Part shown: one piece after another, positions 34,314-47,000 of the stretch
Layout: the number at the start of each line of letters is the position of its first letter
Position numbering within the stretch: position 1 is the stretch's first letter
DNA from: Pseudomicrostroma phylloplanum
Lineage: Eukaryota; Basidiomycota; Exobasidiomycetes; Microstromatales
Direction of reading: 5' to 3'
Assembly (NCBI GenBank): GCA_039545275.1
Contig: BCHS01000010.1
Coordinates: forward strand, 1 to 64,000
DNA: 64,000 nt
Made by a program: the position numbers and the translations under genes
The notes under the pieces: generated by a model
Database searches by the model: none
Told to the model about the DNA's origin: nothing
The model's input: the letters and a program-made list of their open reading frames with translations, nothing else

Positions 34314-35946
34314 GGTGGACGTGCTAGTAGCAAGTTGAACGTGAAACTTGACAAAGACGACGAGCAAAGCTAAAGGAAGTGAAATATGCTGATGATGAGC
34401 AGTAAGGAAGATGTCAGAGGGAAGGAAAGGAGGAGGAACGAGTACAGGCGATGTCAAGGGCGTGTCTCGCTCTCTAAGGGTCCCCGCTTCTTCTTGTAGA
34501 GGAGAGCGCTGTGGCCTATGCGAGGGCTGGCTGAGACGAGGCTCAGGCTCAGGGCTCAGACGTCGGCTTCTCTCGGCTGCCAGTCGATCGATGGAAGGCT
34601 GATGACCCCCTTGCTGCATAGACCCGGTCAGCCGTCCCTGGTCCTCGTGGGTGATCTTTCTGTCGTCAGCCGGCGGAAGGCGATGCAGGCAGTGGCTCTG
34701 TCTGCTCGTGGTAGACCTGCGATTGCCGCGGCTCAACGTGGGCGGGACGAGGAGCAGCAGTGACGATCGAAGGGGAGATGGCAGAGACAATGCTGCTGCT
34801 GACGCTTGGTGACGATGCTGACAGGGTCTCACCTCTCCCCTTGGCCCTCTGCTTCTACTCACGTCGTTCACCGCCAAGGTGACACACACCCTCTCACCTG
34901 CACACGACATCCTGAGCTTCCCAGCCTAACGCAGCGCCGGTGTCCCTCGTGGTGCTTCTTCCCCGCATTGCCCATCACCTCGGACTCCGCGATGAGCCTC
35001 GCTTCTCTTTTGCTCCACTTGTTTTCTTATCGCCAGAACTTGGCAGTCCGCCCACCCACCACGCACCTCTACCAAGTAGAGGTCCCTCGCCTCGAGCCTT
35101 GACGCGGCTGCTGCCGTTGTCTTACGGTGAGCATTACACGCACGTTCTCACTTCTATTCTAATCTGGTACCGACACTGGTCTGTCAGCAACAGGCGAGGT
35201 GATCACTCCGCCCTTACAGTCAGTCAGTCAGTCAGTCATGGCTGTGTGCTGTGCGAGTCGCAGCGATAAGGTGCGGGAGTGCCATCCTGGGGCATCTGCG
35301 CACGGGCCCACTCCGATTGGAATCCCGAGGGGGCGTAGAGATAAGGCGGCGGGCGACTGGACAATGGCCCGAGATTCTGCACGCGGGGTTTCGATGGCGG
35401 TGAGGGAGCAGCGCCAGACAGAGCAGGCAGGCAGTAGCAGCAGCAGCAGCAGCAGGAGACCAAACAGGAAGAAGAAGAAGACGAGGAAGTAGGACTGGAC
35501 ACTCACAAGGTAACACAGCACACCGGGCCATACATTCCCTCGGCCAGGCGAGATGATCAACGACCTCGGGTGTCGAATCTGGCAAACGGCCTCTAGACTA
35601 AGCCGCGGCTGCAGCCACACACAGACACGATAAGAAGACCCTGAATAGAAGCACTAGTGCGACAAAGGGACGGTGAAGGGGGGCAATTGAGAAGATCCGC
35701 CTGCCTCAATGCCAGCAATGCTCTTCTTACTCCTCTTCTTGTAGTCTCAGCGTCACGTTCCTGGCGACCACTTCTGCTGCTGCCACTGCTGCCACTTTCG
35801 CTTCCGCCATCATCGACTCTCGCTTCCGACATATATCCCATCGTTTTCTACTCGAAAGAGTAGGTCTCCGACCTTTACGTCTCCTCTTCTTTGTTTCTCG
35901 AATTTCGACATCCTTTCTCATCTTCAGCTTCCTCTTGCCGGCCACG
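34314..35946. promoter_or_regulatory. 1.6 kb divergent intergenic region with four GATAAG sites
   Basis: Separates the ureohydrolase and the permease. GATAAG occurs at 35265-35270, 35340-35345 and 35629-35634 on + and as CTTATC at 35036-35041. Fungal nitrogen regulators of the AreA/Nit2 GATA class bind such cores, so nitrogen control is plausible but not shown. A short CAGT repeat lies at 35217-35238. No gene was recognised; the short frames seem random. Confidence 0.5.
35217..35238. repeat. CAGT tetranucleotide microsatellite
   Basis: Five tandem CAGT units plus a partial one, in the intergenic region. Confidence 0.9.
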
Positions 35947-37803
35947 ATGACGTCTCATACCCCGCACAATGCGCACAAGTACGGCGCGACTCCAGCTCAG
36001 AAGGTCTCCGTGGAAGAGTACCTCGGTCCAGCTAGACTGCAACCCAAGCTGGGTTTCTGGTCCGTGACAGCTCTGGGCGTGGTGACGACGTCGACATGGC
36101 TCGCCTACGTCCAGTCCCTCGCACCTGCCCTAGTCGGCGGAGGTATCGTCGCTATGCTCTGGGGCTGCCTACTCGTCGTGGTCATGGGCGCCTTCACCGT
36201 CCTCTCCCTCGCCGAGTGTGCTGGGATCTGGGCTACAGCAGGAGCACAGGTGGACTGGGTTTACATGCTCTCCCCGCCAGCATGGGCTCCCTGCCTATCC
36301 TACACCACTGGCTGGCTGGCCGTCTTTGGAATGGGACTGCTGGGATTGGGAGGTGAAGCCATTGCAGCTAGGGCCATTCTGTCCATGGCGCAGTTGAGCC
36401 ATCCAGACTATACCATCTTGCCTTGGCACATCTCCATCATGGGGTGAGTAAGGGCGCGCGAGACGGATTGGCATGCTCTATCTGAACGAGACTGACCTCA
36501 TTCTGGTCACACACATCGGTGCTGTTGCAGTGTTGCCGTCGCCATCATCACTGCCATTTACGGTATTCTGGGAGCAAAGATGCTGGACAAGACCAACCTG
36601 GCCTGCTTCTGCGTCTTTGTCCCCCTTGCTCTAGCCCTCATGATCACGCTTCTAGTCGAAGGCAGCGGCAATTACAACTCTGCCGACTTTGCCCTGACTT
36701 CCTTCAACAATGCCACTGGCTGGACCAACGACGTGATTCCCTTTTTGTCTGGCCTCGCGACGGCGGGCTTCGCAGTCATTGCATTTGACAGCGTCGCTCA
36801 CATGTCCGAGGAGCTGGAGACGCCTGCAAGGGACACACCCAGGGCAATGGTCCTTGCTTTCCTGGCCAACAATATCCTGGCGCTTGCTATCATCTTTGCC
36901 ATCGTCTTCACGATCACCACTGATCTGTCTGACCTTGCGCTGTCACCCTCTGGATTTCCCATCCTGGACATCATCTACAATTCCACGGGCAGCATCGTGG
37001 GCACCTGCTTCCTCATTGCGCCCCTCACCATTCTCTGGCTGCAGTGCACGGCAGACATCAACATCTCCACTTCCCGATCCATCTACGCCTTTGCACGATC
37101 AGACGCCTTCCCCGGTGCCCGCTTCTTCTCGGTGATCAACACCAAGCTCGACGTGCCCGTGCGAGCGGTGCTGGCCGTCATCGCAGTGCAGATCCCGCTG
37201 CTCTGGGTAAACGTGGGCAGCTCGAACGCCTTCACTGCCTTCATCACGATGCCCGCAGAAGCACTGTACCTTTCGTACGGCCTGCCGTCCTTCTTGATGC
37301 TCGTGAGAGGCAGGAAGCTCGGCTTGGACAAGGACTCGGCCTTCCGGTTGGGACCCATCTTGGGACCTATCTGCAACTTCGTAGCCAGCGTCTGGTCTGT
37401 CTGCTTGACCGTCTTCCTCATCTTGTCTCCTACATATCCAGTCACCGCTCAAAATATGAAGTGAGTCACCGAGGCGGTGGCAGCAGTCGGGCGCAGATTT
37501 GAGCATCTCACTCACTGACTCCCTGTTTCTCTCCTCCTGCCCTTCTGGCTGCCTTTCCCCATCCCTTCCAGCTACTCGGTGCTCATCGTCGGCGCCCTAC
37601 TCCTCATCGCCATGCTCTTCTGGTACGTCCACGGCAAGAAGAACTTCCGCGGCCCCGAGTCTCTCATTGAAGCCCTGCGGCACCAGGAAGGTCTCACACA
37701 ATCAGTGGGCGTGGCGACGGGGAATACCTCGTATGGACATGACGTGTCGGTTGAGGAGAAGGGAAGCTACCAGACGGCAGAGCAGGGTGCTGTGAGGCAA
37801 TGA
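35947..37803 (+). CDS. APC-superfamily amino acid/amine permease
   Basis: Plasma-membrane or organellar permease of the fungal ACT group (GABA, choline, amino acid or polyamine uptake). Exons 35947-36443, 36531-37460, 37572-37803; 552 residues, about 12 helices. The N-terminal LGFWSVTALGVVTTSTW block corresponds to the family's first helix, followed by LAECAGIWATAGAQVDWVY. The EELETPARDTPRAM loop and the IYAFARSDAFPG loop are characteristic of yeast Uga4/Hnm1-like transporters. Substrate cannot be read from the sequence. It is head-to-head with a secreted ureohydrolase, which fits uptake of a hydrolysis product such as an amine or amino acid; this is inference from position only. Confidence 0.92.
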
Positions 37804-38249
37804 GGGTGATTCGAGGGACGTATTCGCCGATGTATAGTAGTGGAACGGCGTGGAGCACGCACCTCGTTCCTTGGGTGCATAGCTCAGGCTGACTAGAGAC
37901 CATACCTAGAGAGCTTGTCAATGCATCGAGTCATACCACTTGTTCGTGAACCTGCTTGACTTGTGTGTTTGTTGTGGTACGCTCGTCAACCATCGAGGTC
38001 GCCCTTGCCGCCGGCGCTGGTGCTGGCCGCCCTTTTGGCTCCACTTTGTTCTTTGAGAGACGCCACGCGACGAATGTCCCTGGGCGGAGTCTGAAGGAGT
38101 CGTGGTGCCTACTTCCGCTCCAGGGCCTCAGTCGCTCGATATTGGTACACCAGGCAACCATCCCATCCTCTGCATCAGTCCAAGACGTCGCCCACCGCTG
38201 TCACTCTTGTCACGCCGCCACTGATACCCTCCAGCGCTCACGATCAGAC
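37804..38249. other. Intergenic region and RAD6 leader
   Basis: 446 bases between the permease stop and the RAD6 start. No additional gene or named site was seen. Confidence 0.5.
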
Positions 38250-39071
38250 ATGGTGAGTAGACCTAGAAGAGGAGAAGAACTTTCTGGTACGAATGAGGCG
38301 GCGTCTGACCTCTTGACCATCCCTGACGCCGCTTCCGGCTTGCTCCTCCTCCCCCTCCCCTTGCTCTCCTTGTGCTTCCTGGCCTGCCCCTCCCCTCGTA
38401 GTCCACTCCCGCGAAGCGTCGTCTGATTCGGGACTTCAAGCGTCTGTCTACTGACCCGCCTGGAGGGATCAGCGGAGCACCATGCCCCGACAATCTCATG
38501 GTGTGGAACGCAGTCATCTTCGGCCCGGGTGAGTCTGGTGGCTCAGCAGACGGGGACCGGTGCAAGGAGGCTGGTCCCTGAACTTGACTCGCCTCTTGCA
38601 CTCACTGACGCTCTTACCTCTTTCTTTTGCTCTCTCTTTCTCTCCTTCACAGCTGACACCCCCTTCGAAGATGGCACATTCAAGCTACTAATGACATTTG
38701 ATGAATCCTATCCGAATAAACCGCCCACGGTCAAATTCCTATCGAGGATGTTCCACCCAAACGTATATGCTTCTGGAGAGCTGTGTCTGGACATTCTGCA
38801 GAATAGGTGGTCCCCCACCTACGACGTCTCGGCCATCCTCACTTCCGTGCAGTCCTTACTCAATGACCCCAACTCGGCCAGTCCAGCTAATGTGGAGGCG
38901 GCATCCCTCTGGAAGGAGAATCGCAGAGAGTACGTCAAGAGGGTCAAGAAGACTGTAGAGGAGAGTTGGATGGACGATGGCGAGGACATGAAGCTAGAAG
39001 AGATGGACGAGGATGAAGGGGAAGATGGCGAGGAGGCAGCGGGTGGTGGCGCAGCTGCGACAACATCGTAG
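38250..39071 (+). CDS. RAD6: Ubiquitin-conjugating enzyme E2, Rad6 type
   Basis: E2 enzyme for histone H2B monoubiquitination, PCNA ubiquitination in damage tolerance and N-degron turnover. Exons: 38250-38252 (ATG only), 38402-38528, 38653-39071; 182 residues. The N-terminus [20 protein letters not shown] is nearly invariant in Rad6. The catalytic region [19 protein letters not shown] contains the active Cys, and [11 protein letters not shown] follows. An acidic C-terminal tail ([10 protein letters not shown]) extends past the 150-residue core, as in yeast Rad6 but not in animal homologues. The lone-ATG first exon is required because STPAKRR begins exactly after a TAG acceptor with no other in-frame ATG nearby. 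Confidence 0.97.
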
Positions 39072-39901
39072 TCGCAGTCGCCTAGTGCCATGCCGCTCTC
39101 AACGCTATGGGAGCACAACCAGTCAGGAGCTAGTCCTCTTCTTGGCATACTGCATTCCTCAACACCATCTCTGGCTCTGGCCCTCACAACGCTCGCAGCC
39201 CAGCGCTGTCCTCCCCCCTCGACTCTCCCCCCCCTCATCGTATATGCTCTCTGTGTCTTCTCCTCTTTTGTAATAACATCACATCTCATTTCTGGCTTCT
39301 CTCCCAATCTTCAGTCTTCAAATTTGCCCTGCTAACGTCTACCTGGGCCGCTGCGTATGGGTAATGTGTGAGTGGTGAGCGAGCCCTTCTGATGTGCTCC
39401 TCCTGGCCCTGCCCCGCGCCGCCCCGCCTCTGCGCCTGGCGTGGAGCCCTTTCCGTGAGTGGTGCCTGGGCGCGAGGAGCGAAGGTCAAGAGCGGACGAC
39501 AGGCTCACTTGACCTCTCATGCTCCACTGCTCCTGGTAGACTACTCTTTGTATCCACCATCCTACCTCCTCCCGGCTCGGCTATCAGCGGGCGACGAAGA
39601 CGACACTCAGAGAGACTGAAGGGGACCTGTCTTGTGTGCTACCATTCGGACGCTGCCCTCTCTTCGATCTCACCTCCTCGAGCTCATCCTCATCTTCCTC
39701 CGGCACTACTAACCTGCTTCCGTACTTCATCGCTCCTCAGAGCTCAAGGCGCACTCGCTTCGACAACGCTACCTCCTGGAGCTCAAAACTGCCGCTTCGA
39801 CAACAGCAAGCAGCAAGGGAGAGAGTGAATCGCATCACCTTCCTCTAGTCTCGCCAAGCCAGAGTGGGTAGACTCGTGGATTCCCCTTCAGCTCGCTCAG
39901 G
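39072..39901. other. Intergenic region between RAD6 and CUL3
   Basis: 830 bases. Pyrimidine-rich stretches at 39200-39310 presumably belong to the RAD6 3' region. Open frames such as 39394-39828 have no family resemblance and unlikely composition. No gene called. Confidence 0.5.
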
Positions 39902-42900
39902 ATGTCTGCCTCTGGCTCGGGAGCAGGCGGTGGGCTCAGGAGGCCGGGACCGCTCAGGGGGAAGCTCAAGGCGCCGAAGAGGGTGAGTCAAAGAGGATGT
40001 CCATCAGACCAGCTTTTGAATGCGGTCCTTTACGAGACCCGTCTGGTCCAAGGCCTAGGTGGAGCGTGAGGGCATACATTCTCCTGCCCGATGCCTGTCT
40101 GGCTAGCTAGCTAGCTCTGTGTACTCATCACTCCCCACTTCTTCTCCTCTCAATGCTCACACCCATAGATTGGCCACGACCTCGGCCCAGAGGAGATGTG
40201 GAATCGCCTGGCCCATGCCATTGGAGAGGTACAGAATCACAAGGCGTCCACTCTGAGCTATGAAGAGCATTACAGGTATGCCTACAATTTGGTGCTAGTG
40301 AGTATGGCAATGTCATATGCCCATCGGGTGCGCCCCTGGTCAGCTGCTGACCACCTCTTGTAATCTGTCGCAACTCATAGTCACATCAAGGGAACATGCT
40401 GTATGAAGGAGTGAAACGTAAGATTGAAGAGCACCTCGTCAGACAATGTAGCGATCACCTGGTTCCCGCTTTTCCACCTGGCGGGCTCTCGAACTTGCCT
40501 CCAGAGATTGTTCTGCCTCAGGCACAATCCGACTACAAGCCTCAACAGAATGGTACATCAGCAGCAGCGTCCTCAAGCAAAGACAAGGGCAAGGCGCCAG
40601 CCAGCAGCGGACCAGCATCAGCTGATGAGGGTAGCATTGCCGGTCTTGAAGGTAGCTCGAACGGTGTGGCAGGAGTGGGTAATACCACGGATGCTGCTGT
40701 ACGGAACCAGTATACAGAAAGGCTACTGAAAGCTATGAAGCAAGTCTGGGACGCCCACTGTGCTTCCATGTCCTCCCTCAGAGCCGTGCTGACGTACGTG
40801 GATCGAGTCTACGTCGCCCAGCATCCTGTCTTGTCCATCTGGGACCTTGGACTTGAGCTCTTTCGAGATACGGTCATCCAGTCGCAAAAGTTCCCCATTT
40901 CGAACCACCTCTATGCTGCTCTACTCACGCAGATTCAGCTCGAACGAAAGGGCCAGGTCATCAACAGATCGGTAGTCAAGGCAAACATCGACATGCTCGT
41001 TTCCCTCACTCACGCGCAGCCAGGTAGGGCAAGTACGTCTCTGGCCTCAAGACCGACTGTATACAAGCATACATTCGAACCGGCTTTCCTGCGCACTTCA
41101 TCCCTCTTCTACAAGCTGGAGGCCCAGCGGTTGCTCGAGACGACTGATGCAAAGGCTTACCTTCGACACGTAGAGCGACGCTTCATCGAGGAGGAAGGCC
41201 GTGTGGCAGTCTTCCTGGCCCCAACCACTGATGCTCCTCTACGATCTCGCATGGAGAGCTTTCTTCTCGAAGCTCATTTGCAGACAATTGTGAATATGCC
41301 CGGTAGCGGTATGCACTCGATGCTGGAGGAAGGCCTGACAGAAGATCTCAGGAGGCTTTACAAGCTCTTCTGGAGGGTGCAACCTAGCGGACCTCTAGAG
41401 CTCAAGGCCGGCCTGAAGGCTTTCATCGCCAAGAGCGGCAAGGCTATCAACGAAGGCGTCGGAGCCGGCACGAACGGCGCTGGTGGTGCAGAGAACGGCG
41501 ATGGAGACGAAGGCAATGACCAAGGGAAGTCAGGCGCGCAGTCTGTGACTGCAGCCACACCAGCTGCTGCTTCTGCTCTGAAGTGGGTCGAGGACGTTCT
41601 GGCCTTCAAGGGCAAGTTCGACGAGATCCTTGCTGTGTCCTTCGATGACGACAAGAGCATAGAGACTGTCCTCAACGAAGCCTTTGAGTCTTTCATCAAC
41701 GTCAACCAACGCGCAGCCGAGTTCATCTCCCTCTTCATCGATGAGAACCTCAAGAAGGGCTTGAAGGGAAAGACAGAAGAAGAAGTCGAAGAGGTGTTGA
41801 ACCGGACCATTGTCGTGTTCCGCTTCCTTCACGAGAAGGACCTCTTTGAGCGTCACTACAAGGGCCATCTGGCAAAGCGTCTGCTACACGGCCGCAGCGT
41901 TTCAGACGATGCGGAGAGGGGCATGATGGCCAAATTGAAGATCGAGTGCGGGCATGGCTACGTGCAGAAGCTACAGGGGATGCTCAACGACGTCAAGGTG
42001 TCGGAAGAGACTGGAGCTGCCTTCACCGAGTACATCAAGAAGGCGTCGAGGGTGAGTCTCGACCGCACGCAAGGGGTGAGCAGGATCTTACACATACCTC
42101 ACACTTTACTGACTCCTTGCGTCTCTCCTGGATTTGACCCTCACAGCCTATGCCCTTCGACCTGTCAGTGTCAGTGCTGACGTCTACATACTGGCCCATT
42201 GCGGCTGTACAGCAAGCGTGCATCATGCCGCCGTCGATGGTCTCTGCGCGTCAAGCGTTCGAGAAGTTCTACCAATCGCGTCATTCTGGGCGCTTGCTGA
42301 GCTGGCATCCAAATTTAGGCTCGGCAGATGTGCGAGTGGCCTTCAAGAACCGCAAGCACGAGCTGAATGTCTCTACGTATGCCCTGGTGATTCTACTGCT
42401 GTTTGACGAAGAGGGAGCCAATGCGAATTCCGGCTTGTCATATGCGGCTATCAAGCAGAACACGAACATTCCCGACGGCGATCTCAAGCGCAACTTGCAA
42501 TCGCTGGCGTGTGCAAAGTACAAGATCCTGCTCAAGGAGCCCAAGGGGCGAGATGTGGGCGATTCAGACACCTTTACCTTCAACGAGGGCTTCAGCTGCC
42601 CTCTTGCACGTATCAAGATTGCGACTGTTGCGGCGCGAGTGGAGAGCACTACGGAGCGCAAGGAGACGAACGAGAAGATTGAAGAGGAGCGCAAGAACCA
42701 AATCGAGGCGTGCATCGTGAGGGTGATGAAGGACCGCAAGCGACTGAGCCACAATGAGCTGGTCAACGAGGTGATCAAGCAGCTGCTGGGCAGGTTCGGT
42801 CCCAACCCACTCGTGGTCAAGAAGAGGATCGAGAGCCTCATCGACCGCGAGTACCTGGAGCGCGATGGGGAGCAGAGGAACGTGTACAACTATCTGGCGT

Positions 42901-42902
42901 AA
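39902..42902 (+). CDS. CUL3: Cullin-3, scaffold of BTB-type ubiquitin ligases
   Basis: Scaffold of CRL3 E3 ligases, binding BTB adaptors at the N-terminus and Rbx1 at the C-terminus. Exons 39902-39982, 40169-40297, 40381-42051, 42147-42902; 878 residues (human CUL3 is 768). N-terminal helix EEMWNRLAHAIGEVQ with LSYEEHYRYAYNLVL is CUL3-specific. Cullin core: DLFERHYKGHLAKRLLHGRSVSDDAE, VLTSTYWPI, ILLKEPKGRDVGDSDTFTFNE. The neddylation site is Lys822 in VRVMKDRKRLSHNELV. Two low-complexity insertions explain the extra length: one of about 65 residues after LSNLPPEIVLPQ (Ser/Ala/Gly-rich) and one of about 50 after KSGKAINEG (Gly/Asn/Asp-rich). The E2 gene RAD6 lies directly upstream on the same strand. 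Confidence 0.96.
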
Positions 42903-44091
42903 GAGACGGGGCGGAGCGAGGCGAGGCGGTGAGGCTTCCCTCCTTACCTGTATCCCCACCCACCACGCGTCGTCATCATCTATGGCAATGCAGTCCATGA
43001 CTGACTGAGTGATCGTCTGCTTGACTGACTGCGTAACGGCGTACATCACATTCTGATGCATCGTCGTCGGCGCATCCATCCATCCATCCAATGAGGCAAG
43101 CGAGTGTGTGCCTGTCCGCAATGGCTGTGCGTGCGTGTGCGTGAGAGTGCCCCTGCCAGATTGGTGACGCTGGGCTCGCTTAGGCTCGGGGCGGCCGGCG
43201 TGTGTCACCGCGCACTGATCTGAGGCGGGGCGGTGGGCGTGATTTCAATGGGTGAGAGTGGGCCACGTGGTTGTCCTCGTGCGTCGCCGCGAGGTGATGC
43301 GTGTGGCGAGGCGCACGGCGGGCGGGGCGTCGCATCCAACACCTCTCTCTCTCTCGCTCAGCCTTCACACGCGCGGACCCGCTTTCCTGCCTCTCACCAT
43401 CACCAACCATCACCGCCCCATCGTCCCTGGTATCTTTTGTATTCCCCCGCCCCTCGATTATCATCCTCCATACCCAATCTGGATCATACCACGCTATCGG
43501 TCACTACACGTCGCTCACCCGCGCGCCCTCGAGACGCGTAGAGCCATACCCCGAGGACCCTGCTCACACCCGGCAGAGCTATCCCCGGCCGCTTGATAAT
43601 TCGCGAAACCGCCCCAACAGCCACTTACACCGCGAGGGCGCATCTTCGCCTGATACCTTGCTTCAGATCAGAGAGACGCTATCATTGAGGGAATCGGGAC
43701 TGGTGATAACCCAGTTTGCAAATCTTCACACGGCGATTGGTGAGTAATCATGGCGGCAGGAAAGTACAGATTTGCGGAAAAGTAAAGGCCGGGAGACGCG
43801 TCGATGGGAGACCCTCGGGGGTAGCAGACGCCCGCCGATACGCTCATGGTAGGCATGGCATACCTCTCCGGGACATAAGGCTGGCATAGCTGCTGCTTCT
43901 ACTGTGTCTCCTCACCGCCATTCTTGCCATTTTCGCCTCTGATGCGCAAAATTTGCTGACGCGCCCACTTTCCTCTCCCTGCCATTTCCCCTTCCCGCTG
44001 CTCAAAGAGGCTGGCCAACTCTGTTCCCCTTCTGGCCTCGACTGCATCACACCCTTTGATCATCACCCTGCCCACCACCACCTCCCCCACC
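42903..44091. other. Long intergenic/5' region before the forkhead gene
   Basis: 1189 bases. Contains a CATC repeat near 43075-43090, CTGACTGACTG stretches at 43010-43030, and CACCATCACC-like runs near 43398 and 44062-44090. A GTGAGT at 43740 could open an intron in the untranslated leader. No protein-coding gene was recognised. Confidence 0.5.
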
Positions 44092-47000
44092 ATGGCTGGC
44101 CCATCCCAACCTTCCTCGCCATCGGGCCCCGCCGGCTCGCCGTCTCGCCCCTCCGCTAACACGCGTCGTACTCGGCGGAGGACTGGCCACCCCAACAGCT
44201 CACCACCACCAGAGGACAGCAGCAGTACCTCCGCGCCAAACAAGATCCTTCCATCAGCTTTATCGCCTACTCGTCCTCCCTTGGCGGCCATCAAGACCCC
44301 TCAAGCTGTCGCGTCACCCCCTCGGTCCTTCTCATCATCATCGCCCTCATCCCAGCCTCAGAAGCCGCTACCCACCTCCACCACACCCACGAGCGCAGTC
44401 TTTGGCGAGTCGTCGCGTCTAGCACCTCCATCACTGTCGCGGCAATCAGCAGGACTGTCGCGGAGCGCAAGCCCAGCCGCTGCTTCTGCTGCCTCGCCTC
44501 CACTGCCACACGGCTCGCCGTCAGGAGCTGATGCGCTTGCAGGCGCAGACGTCTTTGCACGCGCTCAAGCAATGGGCCTGCGACTCACTCGCGAAGAATA
44601 CGATAGGACCAGAGCCGGCCTGACTGCTTTCCTCAAGGCAGAGCGCGTGCCTGGGGCAGCTGGAGCAGCTCGAACCTCTCCGTTGCCAGGAGGAAGCGGA
44701 TCGGAGCGCTTGCCTTCTCTGTCACCCACACCCACGCCAGTCAGTGGCAAGGATGCTGTTCTGGATGCTACCAGTCCCAATAGCCTTCGCCCCAGTGCAG
44801 CTCCTCGCAGCGCGTCGACGTCGCGTCTGCCCCTCTCCTTTTTCACCGCCGTCGTACCTGCCCCGCCGGTAGAGATCAAGACCAGGCCCAAACTCGATGA
44901 TATTGGCAACGCAGAGGAGAAGCGCAAGAGGAAGGAGCGTAAGAGGCGGCAAAGGGAGAAGATGATGGCTCGGACTTCCATGAGTGAGCCAGAGACTTCT
45001 CGGACGCCCAGGATGAGCGCTGGTGGCAGCGGGCCTTCATCGTCCATCTACGGCGGGTCGCCCATGAGCGGTAGCAGCAGCGGAGGTGTTATCGGCCTCG
45101 GCCTCGGGTCATCCGGCTCTCGGCATGGCCACGGTCTCAGCACTACCACTCCAGACACGTCTCCTCTTGCAGGCATGTGCTTCCTCCGAGCGAGGACTCT
45201 GTCTGCCTCAGCGTTCCCATCTTCAACCACCCTCCAGGCGGCAGTCGCCGAGGCGGCGGATTCTACAATTTCACCTGGCCTTCGAAGGCTGAGCTCGCGA
45301 GCATGGACGTCGCCTGGTGGACGACTAAGCCTGGCCGAACGCTCCCCCGCCGCGCTACGCTCGGCGCTCTCACACAGCCGCTCTGTCAGCGCGAATGTGC
45401 TGGTCGATTCTGACGATGAGGAGGAAGAGGTCGGAAAGATGCTGGATGCAGATGGGCATGACAGCGCAGCTTCAGGCGGATGGGCAGTTGGTGACCTCTC
45501 GAGCGACAACGAGCACGCGATCGCCAAGATGGGCTTGCTGGACCGCGTCATGAGGGACAAGGGCAGCCCAACTCGTCGGAGGAGCCGGCGGAGCACGCGA
45601 AGGAGGAGCGATGCTGCCCGGGCCAGCATGTCCGAAATCGTCCCCGCAGAGAGAGTCGTCTTTGCAGTGTCTTCTGCCCCTGGCAGCGGACCTTCAGAAG
45701 GCACAATGGGCCCTCCTGCCATCGTCCCAGCATCGCAGCTCGCACCGGCATTCTCGATGACGTCAAGCCTTCCGCCCCCAAGCAGCGGCTATACTGGCAG
45801 TGATTCCCTACGTCGGCGCAGCCACTCTCGCCAGATGTCCCAGGCGGGCAAAAGCGTGCGATGGGCACCGACGCTGGCGCCAATGACCACATCTACCTTT
45901 ACTCCGGGCCATCAGCGAATGACCACACGCGACCATTACGAGTTCTTTGTCAATGGCGTCAACCCGGAGACAGCGGTCGATCTGAGCGAGCTCGAGGTCG
46001 ATCAGCAGCCGCAATTTATCATCGCAGACGCCGCTCAGGCGTCGATGCCCTGGCTCTACGGCTCGACCTCTCTCATTGACGATGGCGGCGTCGGGTCCTC
46101 TACCTTCCGCATTGACAGTTCGCCAATGGGCAGGTCGCCTTCCCGCATGTCACTCACTGCAGAAGACTTCCAGCAGATGACCTCGATGGACTTCGATTAC
46201 GAGCAGGCCCACCACGATCGCCGCACGTCTGTCAATGCCCGGCGGGGGATGTTGTTCGGACCCTCGGGTACGAGTCCCACTCACTCTACTATGAACCGCT
46301 TCAACCCCGGCTTCTCCGATCCGGCGTTGAGCCAGTCCCCGCAACGCGGCTCGATCCTCTCTAGTCGCCACACTCGAGGCAAGAGCAGCCTAGGAAGCAT
46401 TCGAGACCTCTTTGCGAGCGGACAGATCGCCGTAGCCATGACGCCAGAGCGGAGCTCACAGGCCTCCGCGGCGGTCTCACGCTCTCGTGCCAGCATCGTG
46501 CAACAGGTCAACCACCCTACCGTCAGCCCCGCTGCCATCTTTGGTGGACCCTTCGTGCCAGTAGAAGGCCAGCCTGTTGCGCTGGTTCCCGCCGTCCCGC
46601 GAGCCTCCGTGCATATGCCTGCCAGGACGTCAAGCTCTGAGACTTTGCCAGAGCCTACGAAGCACTGGGGTAAAGCAGCTGAGCGGGATGAGGAGAGCGA
46701 GGTACGCCTTGCTCGTGACGCAACATCTGAGGAAGCCAGCAGCGAGACGCGGCCGGTCGGACTGGCTCGAGTGCGAAGTGAAGGTACCATGGACTGGGGC
46801 GTATCGGCGTCGCAGGAGCAGATTCTCAACACACCAGAAGTGGCGGCTCGTGCCACATTCGCGAAGTCGTCTTCGAAGCCTACTCCAGCAGCGACCAAGG
46901 CGAAAGCAGCTGCGACACCGGCTGCTCCCGCCCCTCCGGCTGCTATGGCTACTCCGGCCCCTCGACGTGTGAAGCCGGCAAACTTTGGCCCGTTGCCGCC

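Noticed and set aside
34314..34910. In-frame extension of the ureohydrolase by about 199 codons
   Set aside because: The signal peptide beginning at the 34313 ATG would be buried; the upstream translation is low-complexity leader sequence.
39394..39828. 144-codon frame between RAD6 and CUL3
   Set aside because: No family resemblance, Leu/Pro/Ser-biased composition and no conserved-looking segment; likely leader sequence of CUL3.
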